Source of the DNA: JAXMEQ01 sp046348225
Lineage (GTDB): Bacteria > Pseudomonadota > Gammaproteobacteria > Burkholderiales > Burkholderiaceae_C
Assembly (NCBI GenBank): GCA_046348225.1
Contig: JAXMEQ010000007.1
Span: forward strand, 124,001-188,000
Direction: 5' to 3'
Length of the DNA: 64,000 nucleotides
A model generated the notes under the pieces. The model was not told the origin of the DNA and did not search any database. It saw only the letters and a list, made by a program, of their open reading frames with translations. Shown here piece by piece: positions 8,331-16,406 of this stretch. Position 1 is the stretch's first letter; every line of letters begins with the position of its first letter. A program made the position numbers and the translations under genes.

Positions 8331-9521
8331 TTACTTGCTCAGCAGGCGCATGGCCTCTTCCAGGCCCTTGATGGTCAGCGGGTACATGCGGTTGTTCACT
8401 AGTTGCTGGATCACGCTGATGCTCTGGCGGTACTGCCACACGCCCTGCGGTTCGGGGTTGATCCAGGCGAACTTGGGGAAGGCATTGGTCAGCCGCTGCA
8501 GCCATTCGGCACCGGCTTCCTCGTTGTTGTATTCCACGCTGCCGCCGGGCTGCAGGATCTCGTAGGGGCTCATGGTGGCGTCGCCGATGAAGATGAGCTT
8601 GTAGTCCTTGTTGTACTTGCGGATGATGTCCCAGGTGGCGAACTTCTCGCTAAAGCGGCGGCGGTTGTTCTTCCACATGAAGTCGTACACGCAGTTGTGG
8701 AAGTAATAAAACTCCATGTGCTTGAACTCGGTCTTGGCGGCCGAGAACATTTCTTCCACCCGCGCAATGTGCTCGTCCATGGTGCCGCCCACGTCCATCA
8801 GCAGCAGCACCTTGACGTTGTTGTGGCGCTCGGGCCGCATCTTGATGTCCAGCCAGCCGGCGTTGGCGGCGGTGGAGCGGATAGTGTCGTCCAGGTCCAG
8901 CTCGTCTTCGTGGCCCTCGCGCGCGAACTTGCGCAGGCGGCGCAGTGCCACCTTGATGTTTCGCGTGCCCAGCTCCTGCTGGTCGTCGTAGTCCTTGTAG
9001 GCGCGCTGGTCCCACACCTTCACCGCGCTCTTGTTGCGGCCCTTTTCCTGGCCGATGCGGATGCCCTGCGGGTTGAAGCCATTGGCACCAAACGGGCTGG
9101 TGCCCCCGGTGCCGATCATGCGGTTGCCGCCTTCGTGGCGCTCCTTCTGCTCTTCAAAGCGCTTCTTCAGCGTCTCCATGAGCTCGTCCCAGCCCATCTT
9201 CTCGATCTTGGCCTTTTCCTCGGGGCTGAGTTCCAGCTCCAGGTTCTTGCGCAGCCACTCGAGCGGGATGTCTTTCGTGAAGTCCGCCACCATCTCCACA
9301 CCCTTGAAGTAGGCGGCGAAGGCGCGGTCAAACTTGTCGTAGTGCTTCTCGTCCTTCACCAGCGTGGTGCGGCTGAGGTAGTAGAAGTCGTCGATCTTGT
9401 AGCTGTCGTCGCTGGTCGGGCCCACCACGCCGGCCTTCAGCGCTTCCATCAGCGTCAGGTATTCCTTGACCGAGACCGGCAGCTTGGCGCTGCGCAGGGT
9501 GTAGAAGAAGTCGATCAGCAT
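8331..9521 (-). CDS. VWA-domain protein, CoxE-like
   Basis: This 396-residue protein belongs to the CoxE-like von Willebrand A family that partners MoxR ATPases. The N-terminal half is helical and charged. A Gly/Asn-rich linker follows near residues 130-155, then the VWA domain from about 235 with LLLMDVGGTMDEH as the MIDAS region. The canonical DxSxS is replaced by DVGGT, so metal binding is altered but an Asp and Thr remain. It is the last gene of the minus-strand run moxR - small membrane protein - GNAT - VWA. MoxR/VWA pairs are thought to act as chaperones for metal insertion or complex maturation; the client here is not evident. Confidence 0.85.
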   Translation of the reverse strand: MLIDFFYTLRSAKLPVSVKEYLTLMEALKAGVVGPTSDDSYKIDDFYYLSRTTLVKDEKHYDKFDRAFAAYFKGVEMVADFTKDIPLEWLRKNLELELSPEEKAKIEKMGWDELMETLKKRFEEQKERHEGGNRMIGTGGTSPFGANGFNPQGIRIGQEKGRNKSAVKVWDQRAYKDYDDQQELGTRNIKVALRRLRKFAREGHEDELDLDDTIRSTAANAGWLDIKMRPERHNNVKVLLLMDVGGTMDEHIARVEEMFSAAKTEFKHMEFYYFHNCVYDFMWKNNRRRFSEKFATWDIIRKYNKDYKLIFIGDATMSPYEILQPGGSVEYNNEEAGAEWLQRLTNAFPKFAWINPEPQGVWQYRQSISVIQQLVNNRMYPLTIKGLEEAMRLLSK

Positions 9522-9539
9522 CGCAGTCTCCTTGGGGCT

Positions 9540-10136
9540 TCAGGCGCGGGGCTTGTCCAGCAGGTAGTTCAGCTGCGCCTTGACTTCGGGCCACTCGCCC
9601 GAACGCAGGCTGTACATCACGGTGTCGCGGATGGTGCCGTCGCGGCGCAGCGCATGGCCGCGGATCACGCCATCCTTGCGTGCGCCCAGCCGCTCGATGG
9701 CGGCCTGGGAGGCAAAGTTGAAGTTGTCGGTGCGCCAGCCCACCACATGGCAACCCAGCGTGTCAAAGGCGTGACCCATCATCAGCAGCTTGCAGGTGGT
9801 GTTGACATGGGTGCGCTGGCAGCGCCTGGCGTACCAGGTGTAGCCAATCTCCACGCGCTTCACCGCAGGCAGGATGTCGTGGTAACTGGTCGTGCCCAGC
9901 ACGGTGCCGGTGGCTGCGTCCGTCACGGCAAAGGCCACGCGCTTGCCTTCGGCGTACATCTGCAGTGCGTCTTCAATGTACTTGCGGGTCTGGCCCGGCT
10001 CGGGGACCGAGGTGACGCGGATGTTCCACAGCTCGCCATCGGCCGCCGCCGCGGCGAGGCCGGCCTCGTGCGACAGGTCCAGCGGTACCAGCCGGATGCC
10101 GCGGGCTGACAGGGTGACAGGTTCCACAAACGCCAT
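9540..10136 (-). CDS. GNAT-family N-acetyltransferase (RimJ/RimL type)
   Basis: The 198-residue product is a GNAT acetyltransferase of the RimJ/RimL group. Typical features are the opening beta strand LSARGIRLVPLDLSH, the central VEIGYTWY strand, and the RTHVNTTCKLLMMGHAFD stretch in the acetyl-CoA binding helix region, followed by KTDN-like RTDNFNFASQAAIERLG. Substrate is unknown. The start at 10136 (MAFVEP) was chosen because reading further upstream runs into the neighbouring small membrane gene; an AGAAGG ribosome site lies before it. It is embedded between moxR and the VWA gene, 18 bp from the latter, so it is probably cotranscribed. Confidence 0.85.
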   Translation of the reverse strand: MAFVEPVTLSARGIRLVPLDLSHEAGLAAAAADGELWNIRVTSVPEPGQTRKYIEDALQMYAEGKRVAFAVTDAATGTVLGTTSYHDILPAVKRVEIGYTWYARRCQRTHVNTTCKLLMMGHAFDTLGCHVVGWRTDNFNFASQAAIERLGARKDGVIRGHALRRDGTIRDTVMYSLRSGEWPEVKAQLNYLLDKPRA

Positions 10137-10155
10137 GACTGGACTCACACCTTCT

Positions 10156-10380
10156 TCATTCGTTGCTGCGGGCGGCGCGGCTGCGGCGCCACCGCCGGGC
10201 CAGTTGCAGGCCCAGCCCGCCGCCAATGCCCACCAGCGCGATGCCGGCAATGCTGGCATTGGTGTAGCCCGCCGGATCGAACACGTCAAGGCCCAGCACC
10301 CTGCCAATCCAGAAACCCAGCAGCGCGCCACCGACGAAACCGGTGGCGTCCGACAGGCCCTCGAGCAGCGCCTGGTTCAT
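10156..10380 (-). CDS. Small membrane protein, unknown function
   Basis: This 74-residue protein has two glycine-rich hydrophobic segments (about residues 12-30 and 42-60) and a basic tail RRWRRSRAARS, so it should sit in the inner membrane with the tail in the cytoplasm. The ATG overlaps the moxR stop as ATGA, showing translational coupling. I know no functional assignment. Its constant place inside the MoxR/VWA run suggests it works with them. Confidence 0.7.
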   Translation of the reverse strand: MNQALLEGLSDATGFVGGALLGFWIGRVLGLDVFDPAGYTNASIAGIALVGIGGGLGLQLARRWRRSRAARSNE

Positions 10381-11219
10381 CGGTTGTGGCGCTGCATGAA
10401 GACCAGCTTCTCGAACAGCGTCACGTCCTGTTCGTTCTTGAGCAGCGCGCCCACCAGGGGTGGCACGGCGACCTTGTCATCCTTGCTCTGCAGGGCCTCC
10501 AGCGGGATGTCTTCGGCCACCAGCAGCTTGAGCCAGTCCAGCAGCTCGCTGGTGCTGGGCTTTTTCTTCAGGCCCGGCAGGTTGCGCACGTCGTAAAACG
10601 TCTTCATTGCGGCCGTCAGCAGCTCTTTTTTCAGGCCGGGGAAATGCACGTCCACGATCTGCTGCATGGTGGCGGCATCGGGGAACTTGATGTAGTGGAA
10701 GAAGCAGCGGCGCAGAAAGGCGTCGGGCAGTTCCTTCTCGTTGTTGGAGGTGATGAACACCAGCGGGCGGTGTTTGGCACGCACCAGTTCCCGCGTTTCG
10801 TAGCAGTAGAACTCCATGCGGTCGATTTCACGCAGCAGGTCGTTCGGGAACTCGATGTCGGCCTTGTCGATCTCGTCGATCAGCAGCGCCACCGGCTGCT
10901 CGGCCGTGAAGGCCTGCCACAGCACACCCTTGACGATGTAGTTGTGGATGTCCTTGACCTTTTCGTCCCCGAGCTGGGAGTCGCGCAGGCGGCTGACGGC
11001 GTCGTACTCGTACAGGCCCTGCTGGGCCTTGGTGGTGGACTTGATGTGCCACTGCAGCAGCGGCATGCCCAGGGTCTGGGCCACTTCTTCGGCCAGCATG
11101 GTCTTGCCGGTCCCCGGCTCCCCCTTGACCAGCAGGGGGCGCTGGAGGGTGATGGCGGCGTTGACCGCGAGCATCAGGTCCTGTGTGGCAACGTAGTTCT
11201 GGGAGCCTTGAAACTTCAT
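10377..11219 (-). CDS. MoxR-family AAA+ ATPase
   Basis: The 280-residue protein is a MoxR-type AAA+ ATPase. Walker A is GEPGTGKT near residue 38, Walker B is LLIDEIDKAD near residue 115, sensor 1 is FITSNNEKELPDAFLRRC. The C-terminal lid is shorter than in classic MoxR and matches the CoxD-like subgroup that pairs with CoxE-type VWA proteins. It heads a minus-strand run of four genes ending with the VWA protein. It diverges from the cytochrome c gene at 11309, sharing a 90-bp intergenic region. Confidence 0.9.
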   Translation of the reverse strand: MKFQGSQNYVATQDLMLAVNAAITLQRPLLVKGEPGTGKTMLAEEVAQTLGMPLLQWHIKSTTKAQQGLYEYDAVSRLRDSQLGDEKVKDIHNYIVKGVLWQAFTAEQPVALLIDEIDKADIEFPNDLLREIDRMEFYCYETRELVRAKHRPLVFITSNNEKELPDAFLRRCFFHYIKFPDAATMQQIVDVHFPGLKKELLTAAMKTFYDVRNLPGLKKKPSTSELLDWLKLLVAEDIPLEALQSKDDKVAVPPLVGALLKNEQDVTLFEKLVFMQRHNR

Positions 11220-11255
11220 GGGAGGTGCTGTTCAGGGAATGGGGGTGGTGCCGGA

Positions 11256-11274
11256 TATAATCAAAGGTTGATTA
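11256..11274 (+). promoter_or_regulatory. Putative promoter -10 with overlapping inverted repeat
   Basis: TATAAT at 11256-11261 is a consensus -10 for the cytochrome c gene. Overlapping it, TAATCAA (11258-11264) and TTGATTA (11268-11274) form a perfect 7-bp inverted repeat with a 3-nt spacer, so a dimeric regulator bound here would block or modulate the promoter. The -35 is weak. The half-sites are in the opposite order to an FNR box. Confidence 0.5.
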
Positions 11275-11308
11275 CGACTGTGAAATCTCTCTGGATTGTG
11301 CGCGCAAA

Positions 11309-11974
11309 ATGAACAAGTTGTTGACCACGATGTTTGCCCTGGCTGTCGCTTGCGTGACGGCTGTCTCCCATGCCCAGGAAGTCAAGGGTGACGCGAAGGC
11401 GGGCGAGAAAAAGATCGCCATGTGCATTGGCTGCCACGGCATCAAGGGCTACCAGGCCAGCTTCCCCGAGATTCACAAGGTGCCCATGATTTCCGGCCAG
11501 GGCGCCAAGTACATCGTGGCGGCGCTCAATGCCTACAAGAAGGGCGAGCGCAAGCACCCCACGATGCGCGGCATTGCGGAGTCCCTGAGCGACCAGGACA
11601 TGGCCGATGTGGCGGCGTTCTACAGCACCCACGGGGTCGTCGAAGGCGCCACGCTCCCGGCCAAGCCCTCGAAGCAGCCCAGCCCCCAGGTGGATGCGTT
11701 GCTCAAGAAGGCAGCTTGCGCCTCCTGCCACGGTGAAAACTTCGCCAAGCCGATCGATCCGAGCTACCCCAAGATTGCAGGCCAGCACGCCGACTACCTG
11801 TTTGTCGCCCTCAAGTCGTACAAGACCGAGGGCGGCGCGACGCTGGGCCGCTCCAACGGCGTCATGGGCGGCATCGCCAAGCAGTTCAGCAATGCCGAAC
11901 TCAAGGCCCTGGCCAACTACATCGGCTCGCTGGAAGGCGACCTCAAGACCGTGCCGGAGCGCCGGTTCCGCTGA
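11309..11974 (+). CDS. Di-haem cytochrome c (cytochrome c4 family)
   Basis: This 221-residue periplasmic protein has a signal peptide (cleavage after SHA near residue 22) and two haem c sites, CIGCH at residues 39-43 and CASCH at 137-141. Met ligands are plausible in the MISGQG and GVMGGIAK regions. Two similar domains of about 95 residues are joined by a Pro/Lys-rich linker, the cytochrome c4 layout. It can shuttle electrons from the bc1 complex to oxidases such as the one encoded at 44-49 kb. A strong terminator follows at 12005. Confidence 0.9.
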   Translation: MNKLLTTMFALAVACVTAVSHAQEVKGDAKAGEKKIAMCIGCHGIKGYQASFPEIHKVPMISGQGAKYIVAALNAYKKGERKHPTMRGIAESLSDQDMADVAAFYSTHGVVEGATLPAKPSKQPSPQVDALLKKAACASCHGENFAKPIDPSYPKIAGQHADYLFVALKSYKTEGGATLGRSNGVMGGIAKQFSNAELKALANYIGSLEGDLKTVPERRFR

Positions 11975-12004
11975 TCAGGCAACCGCTTCGCTCCAATGAC
12001 AAAA

Positions 12005-12030
12005 CAAAGCCCCGCACCTGCGGGGCTTTG
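12005..12030. terminator. Intrinsic terminator, probably bidirectional
   Basis: An 11-bp stem CAAAGCCCCGC / GCGGGGCTTTG with loop ACCT lies between the convergent cytochrome c and DUF1841 genes. Short A and T runs flank it on both sides. Confidence 0.8.
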
Positions 12031-12049
12031 TCCTTGAGGCCCTGCGGGG

Positions 12050-12481
12050 CTAGTTTGTCGCGCGGCGTTGCACGCAGTCGATGTAGGCCTGCCCGTCGGG
12101 CGGCCGGCCGGCACGCTGGCTCTCCCAGAGCATCCGGCCCAGACACTCCATGGCTTCGTGGTGGGCCTCGTGCAGCGAGTCGCGCCGCGCGGCCAGCAGC
12201 TCCACTGCCTGGCGGATGCCGTGGGGCTGGTCGATCGAGCACTGCTCGCTGATCGACAGGTGCATGGACAGGTGCAGGAACGGGTTGGTGCGGCCGTCGT
12301 CGCCGGCGTACTGCCGCGCCAGGGCGGCATCCACATCGGCCAGGTCGGCGTGGTACTCCGGGTGCTCGGCAATCCACTGGCTTGCCAGCGTTTCCAGTGC
12401 TTCCAGCGGTGCGCCGGCACGGGCTTTGGCATGGACTGAACAGAAGAAGCGCCGGACATCGGCCTGGCTGGGAGCGAACAT
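12050..12481 (-). CDS. DUF1841 family protein
   Basis: The 143-residue protein matches DUF1841: it opens with FAPSQADVRRFFC and has the central NPFLHLSMHLSISEQ-type segment followed by an IRQAVELLAAR helix and a C-terminal MECLGRMLWESQR region. The family is largely restricted to beta- and gammaproteobacteria and has no known function. The Met at 12481 fits the family start; a longer frame to 12574 has no family similarity. It converges on the cytochrome c gene across a terminator. Confidence 0.85.
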   Translation of the reverse strand: MFAPSQADVRRFFCSVHAKARAGAPLEALETLASQWIAEHPEYHADLADVDAALARQYAGDDGRTNPFLHLSMHLSISEQCSIDQPHGIRQAVELLAARRDSLHEAHHEAMECLGRMLWESQRAGRPPDGQAYIDCVQRRATN

Positions 12482-12596
12482 GGGCGCCGAGCGTAGCACG
12501 TGCCCGGCGGTGACAGCGACTCGGGGCGCGGTCCTACGTGCCTGGCCCTGCGTGGCGCCCACCATGGCGATCACCAGAACTCAAAGGAAAAAATCC

Positions 12597-12818
12597 ATGA
12601 ACGCAGCAAAAATTGCCGGCATCGTCCTGATCGTGCTGGGCCTCGCGGGCTTCATGACCGGGGGCTTCAGCTTCACCAAGGAAACCACCAAGGCCGAAAT
12701 CGGCCCGCTGCAGCTCAAGGTGGAGGAAAAGCGCAACGTCAACGTGCCGCAATGGCTGAGCCTGGGCGCCATCGTGATCGGCGGCGTGGTGCTTGTGATG
12801 GGTTTTCGCAAGCCCTGA
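12597..12818 (+). CDS. DUF3185-like small membrane protein
   Basis: This 73-residue protein has two transmembrane segments (about residues 5-23 and 52-70) separated by a charged loop with the sequence KETTKAEIGPLQLKVEEK. The layout fits the DUF3185 family of small inner-membrane proteins. Function is unknown. A GGAAA-type ribosome site precedes the ATG. It stands alone, 120 bp before the pca operon. Confidence 0.75.
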   Translation: MNAAKIAGIVLIVLGLAGFMTGGFSFTKETTKAEIGPLQLKVEEKRNVNVPQWLSLGAIVIGGVVLVMGFRKP

Positions 12819-12937
12819 CGCGGCGGCGACCCGGTCGCCCGCGGGCTTTGTCCGGTGGTGCTGCACGTGGCAGCGTCCCGGGGGTATAAACAGCACAGGC
12901 CGACCTTCAGGCCTGCCCCCGCACAAGAGACAAGCCC

Positions 12938-13639
12938 ATGATCAACAAGATCGCCGCCTCCGTGGCGGATGCCATGGCCGGCATCCCGGACGGTGCCACC
13001 GTCATGATTGGCGGGTTCGGTACCGCCGGCATACCCAACGAACTGATCGACGGCCTGATCGCCCAGGGCGCCCGCGACCTCACGGTGGTCAACAACAACG
13101 CGGGCAACGGTGACACCGGCCTGGCCGCGCTGCTGGCCACCGGCCGTGTGCGCAAGATCATCTGCAGCTTTCCGCGCCAGGCCGACAGCCATGTGTTCGA
13201 CGCGCTGTACCGCAGCGGCAGGATCGAGCTGGAGCTGGTGCCCCAGGGCAACCTGTCCGAGCGCATCCGCGCGGCGGGCGCCGGCATCGGGGCCTTCTTC
13301 ACGCCCACCGGCTTTGGCACCGCGCTGGCGGCGGGCAAGGAGACGCGCGAAATCAATGGCCGCCCCTATGTGCTCGAATATCCGATTCATGGCGATGTCG
13401 CCCTCATCAAGGCCGAGCGGGGTGACCGCTGGGGCAACCTGACCTACCGCAAGACGGCGCGCAACTTCGGCCCCAGCATGGCCATGGCCTGCCAGCGCAC
13501 CATCGCCAGCGTGCATGAAGTGGTCGCACTCGGCGCGCTGGACCCGGAAACCATCGTGACCCCGGCCATCTTCGTGAGCCACGTCGTGCAGGTCGAACGC
13601 CAGGCCACGCAGGCGGGCGGATTCAGGAAGGCGGCCTGA
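12938..13639 (+). CDS. pcaI: 3-oxoadipate CoA-transferase subunit A
   Basis: The 233-residue protein is the alpha subunit of a family I CoA-transferase. It shows DGATVMIGGFGTAGIPNELI near the N-terminus (CoA-binding GGFGxxGxP motif) and the TPTGFGTALAAGKE region typical of PcaI/ScoA. With subunit B it moves CoA from succinyl-CoA to beta-ketoadipate in aromatic degradation. The neighbouring beta-ketoadipyl-CoA thiolase favours the pca assignment over acetoacetate transferase (scoA/atoD). Subunit B begins 3 bases after its stop. A TATAAA-like -10 lies at about 12885. Confidence 0.88.
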   Translation: MINKIAASVADAMAGIPDGATVMIGGFGTAGIPNELIDGLIAQGARDLTVVNNNAGNGDTGLAALLATGRVRKIICSFPRQADSHVFDALYRSGRIELELVPQGNLSERIRAAGAGIGAFFTPTGFGTALAAGKETREINGRPYVLEYPIHGDVALIKAERGDRWGNLTYRKTARNFGPSMAMACQRTIASVHEVVALGALDPETIVTPAIFVSHVVQVERQATQAGGFRKAA

Positions 13640-13641
13640 GC

Positions 13642-14283
13642 ATGGCCTACACCCCACGCACCAAGGACCAGCTGGCCGCCCGGGTGGCGCAGGACATTCC
13701 CGAAGGCGCCACCGTCAATCTGGGCATTGGCCAACCCACGCTGGTGGCCAACCACATCCCGGCCAGCCGGGAGGTGCTGCTGCACAGCGAAAACGGCCTG
13801 CTCGGCATGGGTCCTGCACCGGCGCCCGGCGCGGAGGACTACGACCTCATCAACGCCGGCAAGCAGCCGGTGACGCTGCTGCCCGGCGGCTCGTACTTCC
13901 ACCACACCGACAGCTTTGCCATGATGCGCGGCGGCCACCTGGACATCTGCGTGCTGGGCGCCTTCCAGGTCAGCGAGCGTGGCGACCTGGCCAACTGGCA
14001 CACCGGCGAGCAGGACGCCATCCCTGCCGTGGGCGGTGCCATGGACCTGGCGGTCGGCGCACGCCAGACCTGGGTGATGATGGACCTGTTGACCAAACAG
14101 GGCGCCAGCAAGATCGTGCGCGAATGCAATTACCCGCTGACCGGGCTGGCCTGCGTCAAGCGCATCTACACCGACCTGGCCACGCTCGACGTGACCCCCG
14201 CCGGACTGCGCTGCGTGGACCGTGTGGAAGGCCTGAGCCACGACGCGCTGGAACAGCTGCTGGGCCTGCGCGTACTGGCCTGA
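13642..14283 (+). CDS. pcaJ: 3-oxoadipate CoA-transferase subunit B
   Basis: This 213-residue subunit carries the catalytic glutamate in HSENGLLGMG (about E50), which forms the glutamyl-CoA thioester, after the NLGIGQPTLVANHI segment. The GGSYFHHTDSFAMMRGGH motif is also typical. Length equals known PcaJ/ScoB proteins. It is directly downstream of subunit A and upstream of the thiolase, with which it converts beta-ketoadipate to succinyl-CoA and acetyl-CoA. Confidence 0.88.
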   Translation: MAYTPRTKDQLAARVAQDIPEGATVNLGIGQPTLVANHIPASREVLLHSENGLLGMGPAPAPGAEDYDLINAGKQPVTLLPGGSYFHHTDSFAMMRGGHLDICVLGAFQVSERGDLANWHTGEQDAIPAVGGAMDLAVGARQTWVMMDLLTKQGASKIVRECNYPLTGLACVKRIYTDLATLDVTPAGLRCVDRVEGLSHDALEQLLGLRVLA

Positions 14284-14319
14284 AGTACCACCATTTCATA
14301 TCTTTCGAGGAGACCCTGC

Positions 14320-15522
<1,203 letters not shown>

Positions 15523-15593
15523 ACGCCATTGCCAGCGCCGGCGGTTGAGGGCTACAGTCGGTTGTCAAAAAACATTTCAACAGGAGACACCCC

Positions 15594-16382
15594 ATGCTGC
15601 ATCGCCGTTCCATTCTTGAAACCACCGCCACGTTGGGCCTTGGCGCACTGGCGGGCTGTGCCCTGCCGGGCACCGCCACCCAGGGCCCCCGCACGCCTTT
15701 TGCGGTGCCCGACACTTTCATCCCCATCGCGGGCAGCGACATGCAGTTTCCGGTGCGCCGCATCTATTGCATTGGGCGCAACTACCGGGCCCACGCCATC
15801 GAAATGGGCTCCAACCCCGACCGCGAGCCACCGTTCTTCTTCCAGAAGCCGACCGACGCCGTGCAGAACGTGGCGCCCGGCACTGTGGCGGACCATCCCT
15901 ATCCCAGCCTGACCCGGAACTACCACTATGAGGTCGAGCTGGTGGCCGGGCTGCACAAGGGCGGTCGCGACATTCCGGTGGACCGCGCGCTGGACCACGT
16001 GTATGCCTACGCCCTGGGCCTGGACATGACCCGGCGTGACCTGCAGCGCGCCATGGGCGACGAAAAGAAGCCCTGGGAAATCGGCAAGAGCTTTGACCGT
16101 TCCGCGCCGGTCGGCCCGCTGCACCCGGTCAGCCAGGTGGGCCACTTCAGCAAGGGCGGCATCTGGCTCAAGGTCAACGGCGTGACCAAGCAGAACGCCA
16201 ACCTGAGCCAGATGATCTGGAGCGTGGCAGAGCAGATCTCCCGGCTGTCGCAGGCCAACGAACTGTTCCCTGGCGACATCATCTATTCAGGCACGCCCGA
16301 GAACGTGGGTCCGGTGGTGCGGGGCGACGTGATCGAGTGCCACATTGACGGCCTGCCGAACCTGAGCGTGCGGATCGTCTGA
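15594..16382 (+). CDS. Fumarylacetoacetate hydrolase-family protein with Tat/lipoprotein-like signal
   Basis: The 262-residue product has a complete FAH catalytic domain from about residue 55: IGRNYRAHAIEMG, metal ligands in YHYEVELVAGL and ALGLDMTRRD, and the GDIIYSGTPENVGPV loop. FAH-domain enzymes hydrolyse C-C bonds of acylpyruvates (fumarylpyruvate-type substrates). Unusually, the N-terminus reads HRRSI followed by a hydrophobic stretch and LAGC, which resembles a Tat signal with a lipobox at Cys22. FAH enzymes are normally cytoplasmic. The GGAG ribosome site 8 bases before the ATG supports this start. A downstream start at M50 would remove the signal. Confidence 0.85.
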   Translation: MLHRRSILETTATLGLGALAGCALPGTATQGPRTPFAVPDTFIPIAGSDMQFPVRRIYCIGRNYRAHAIEMGSNPDREPPFFFQKPTDAVQNVAPGTVADHPYPSLTRNYHYEVELVAGLHKGGRDIPVDRALDHVYAYALGLDMTRRDLQRAMGDEKKPWEIGKSFDRSAPVGPLHPVSQVGHFSKGGIWLKVNGVTKQNANLSQMIWSVAEQISRLSQANELFPGDIIYSGTPENVGPVVRGDVIECHIDGLPNLSVRIV

Positions 16383-16406
16383 GGGTTCGCCGCCGTCCGG
16401 ACAACG

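Noticed and set aside
11258..11274. FNR/Anr box upstream of cytochrome c
   Set aside because: An FNR site is TTGAT-N4-ATCAA; here the half-sites are in the opposite order with a 3-bp spacer.
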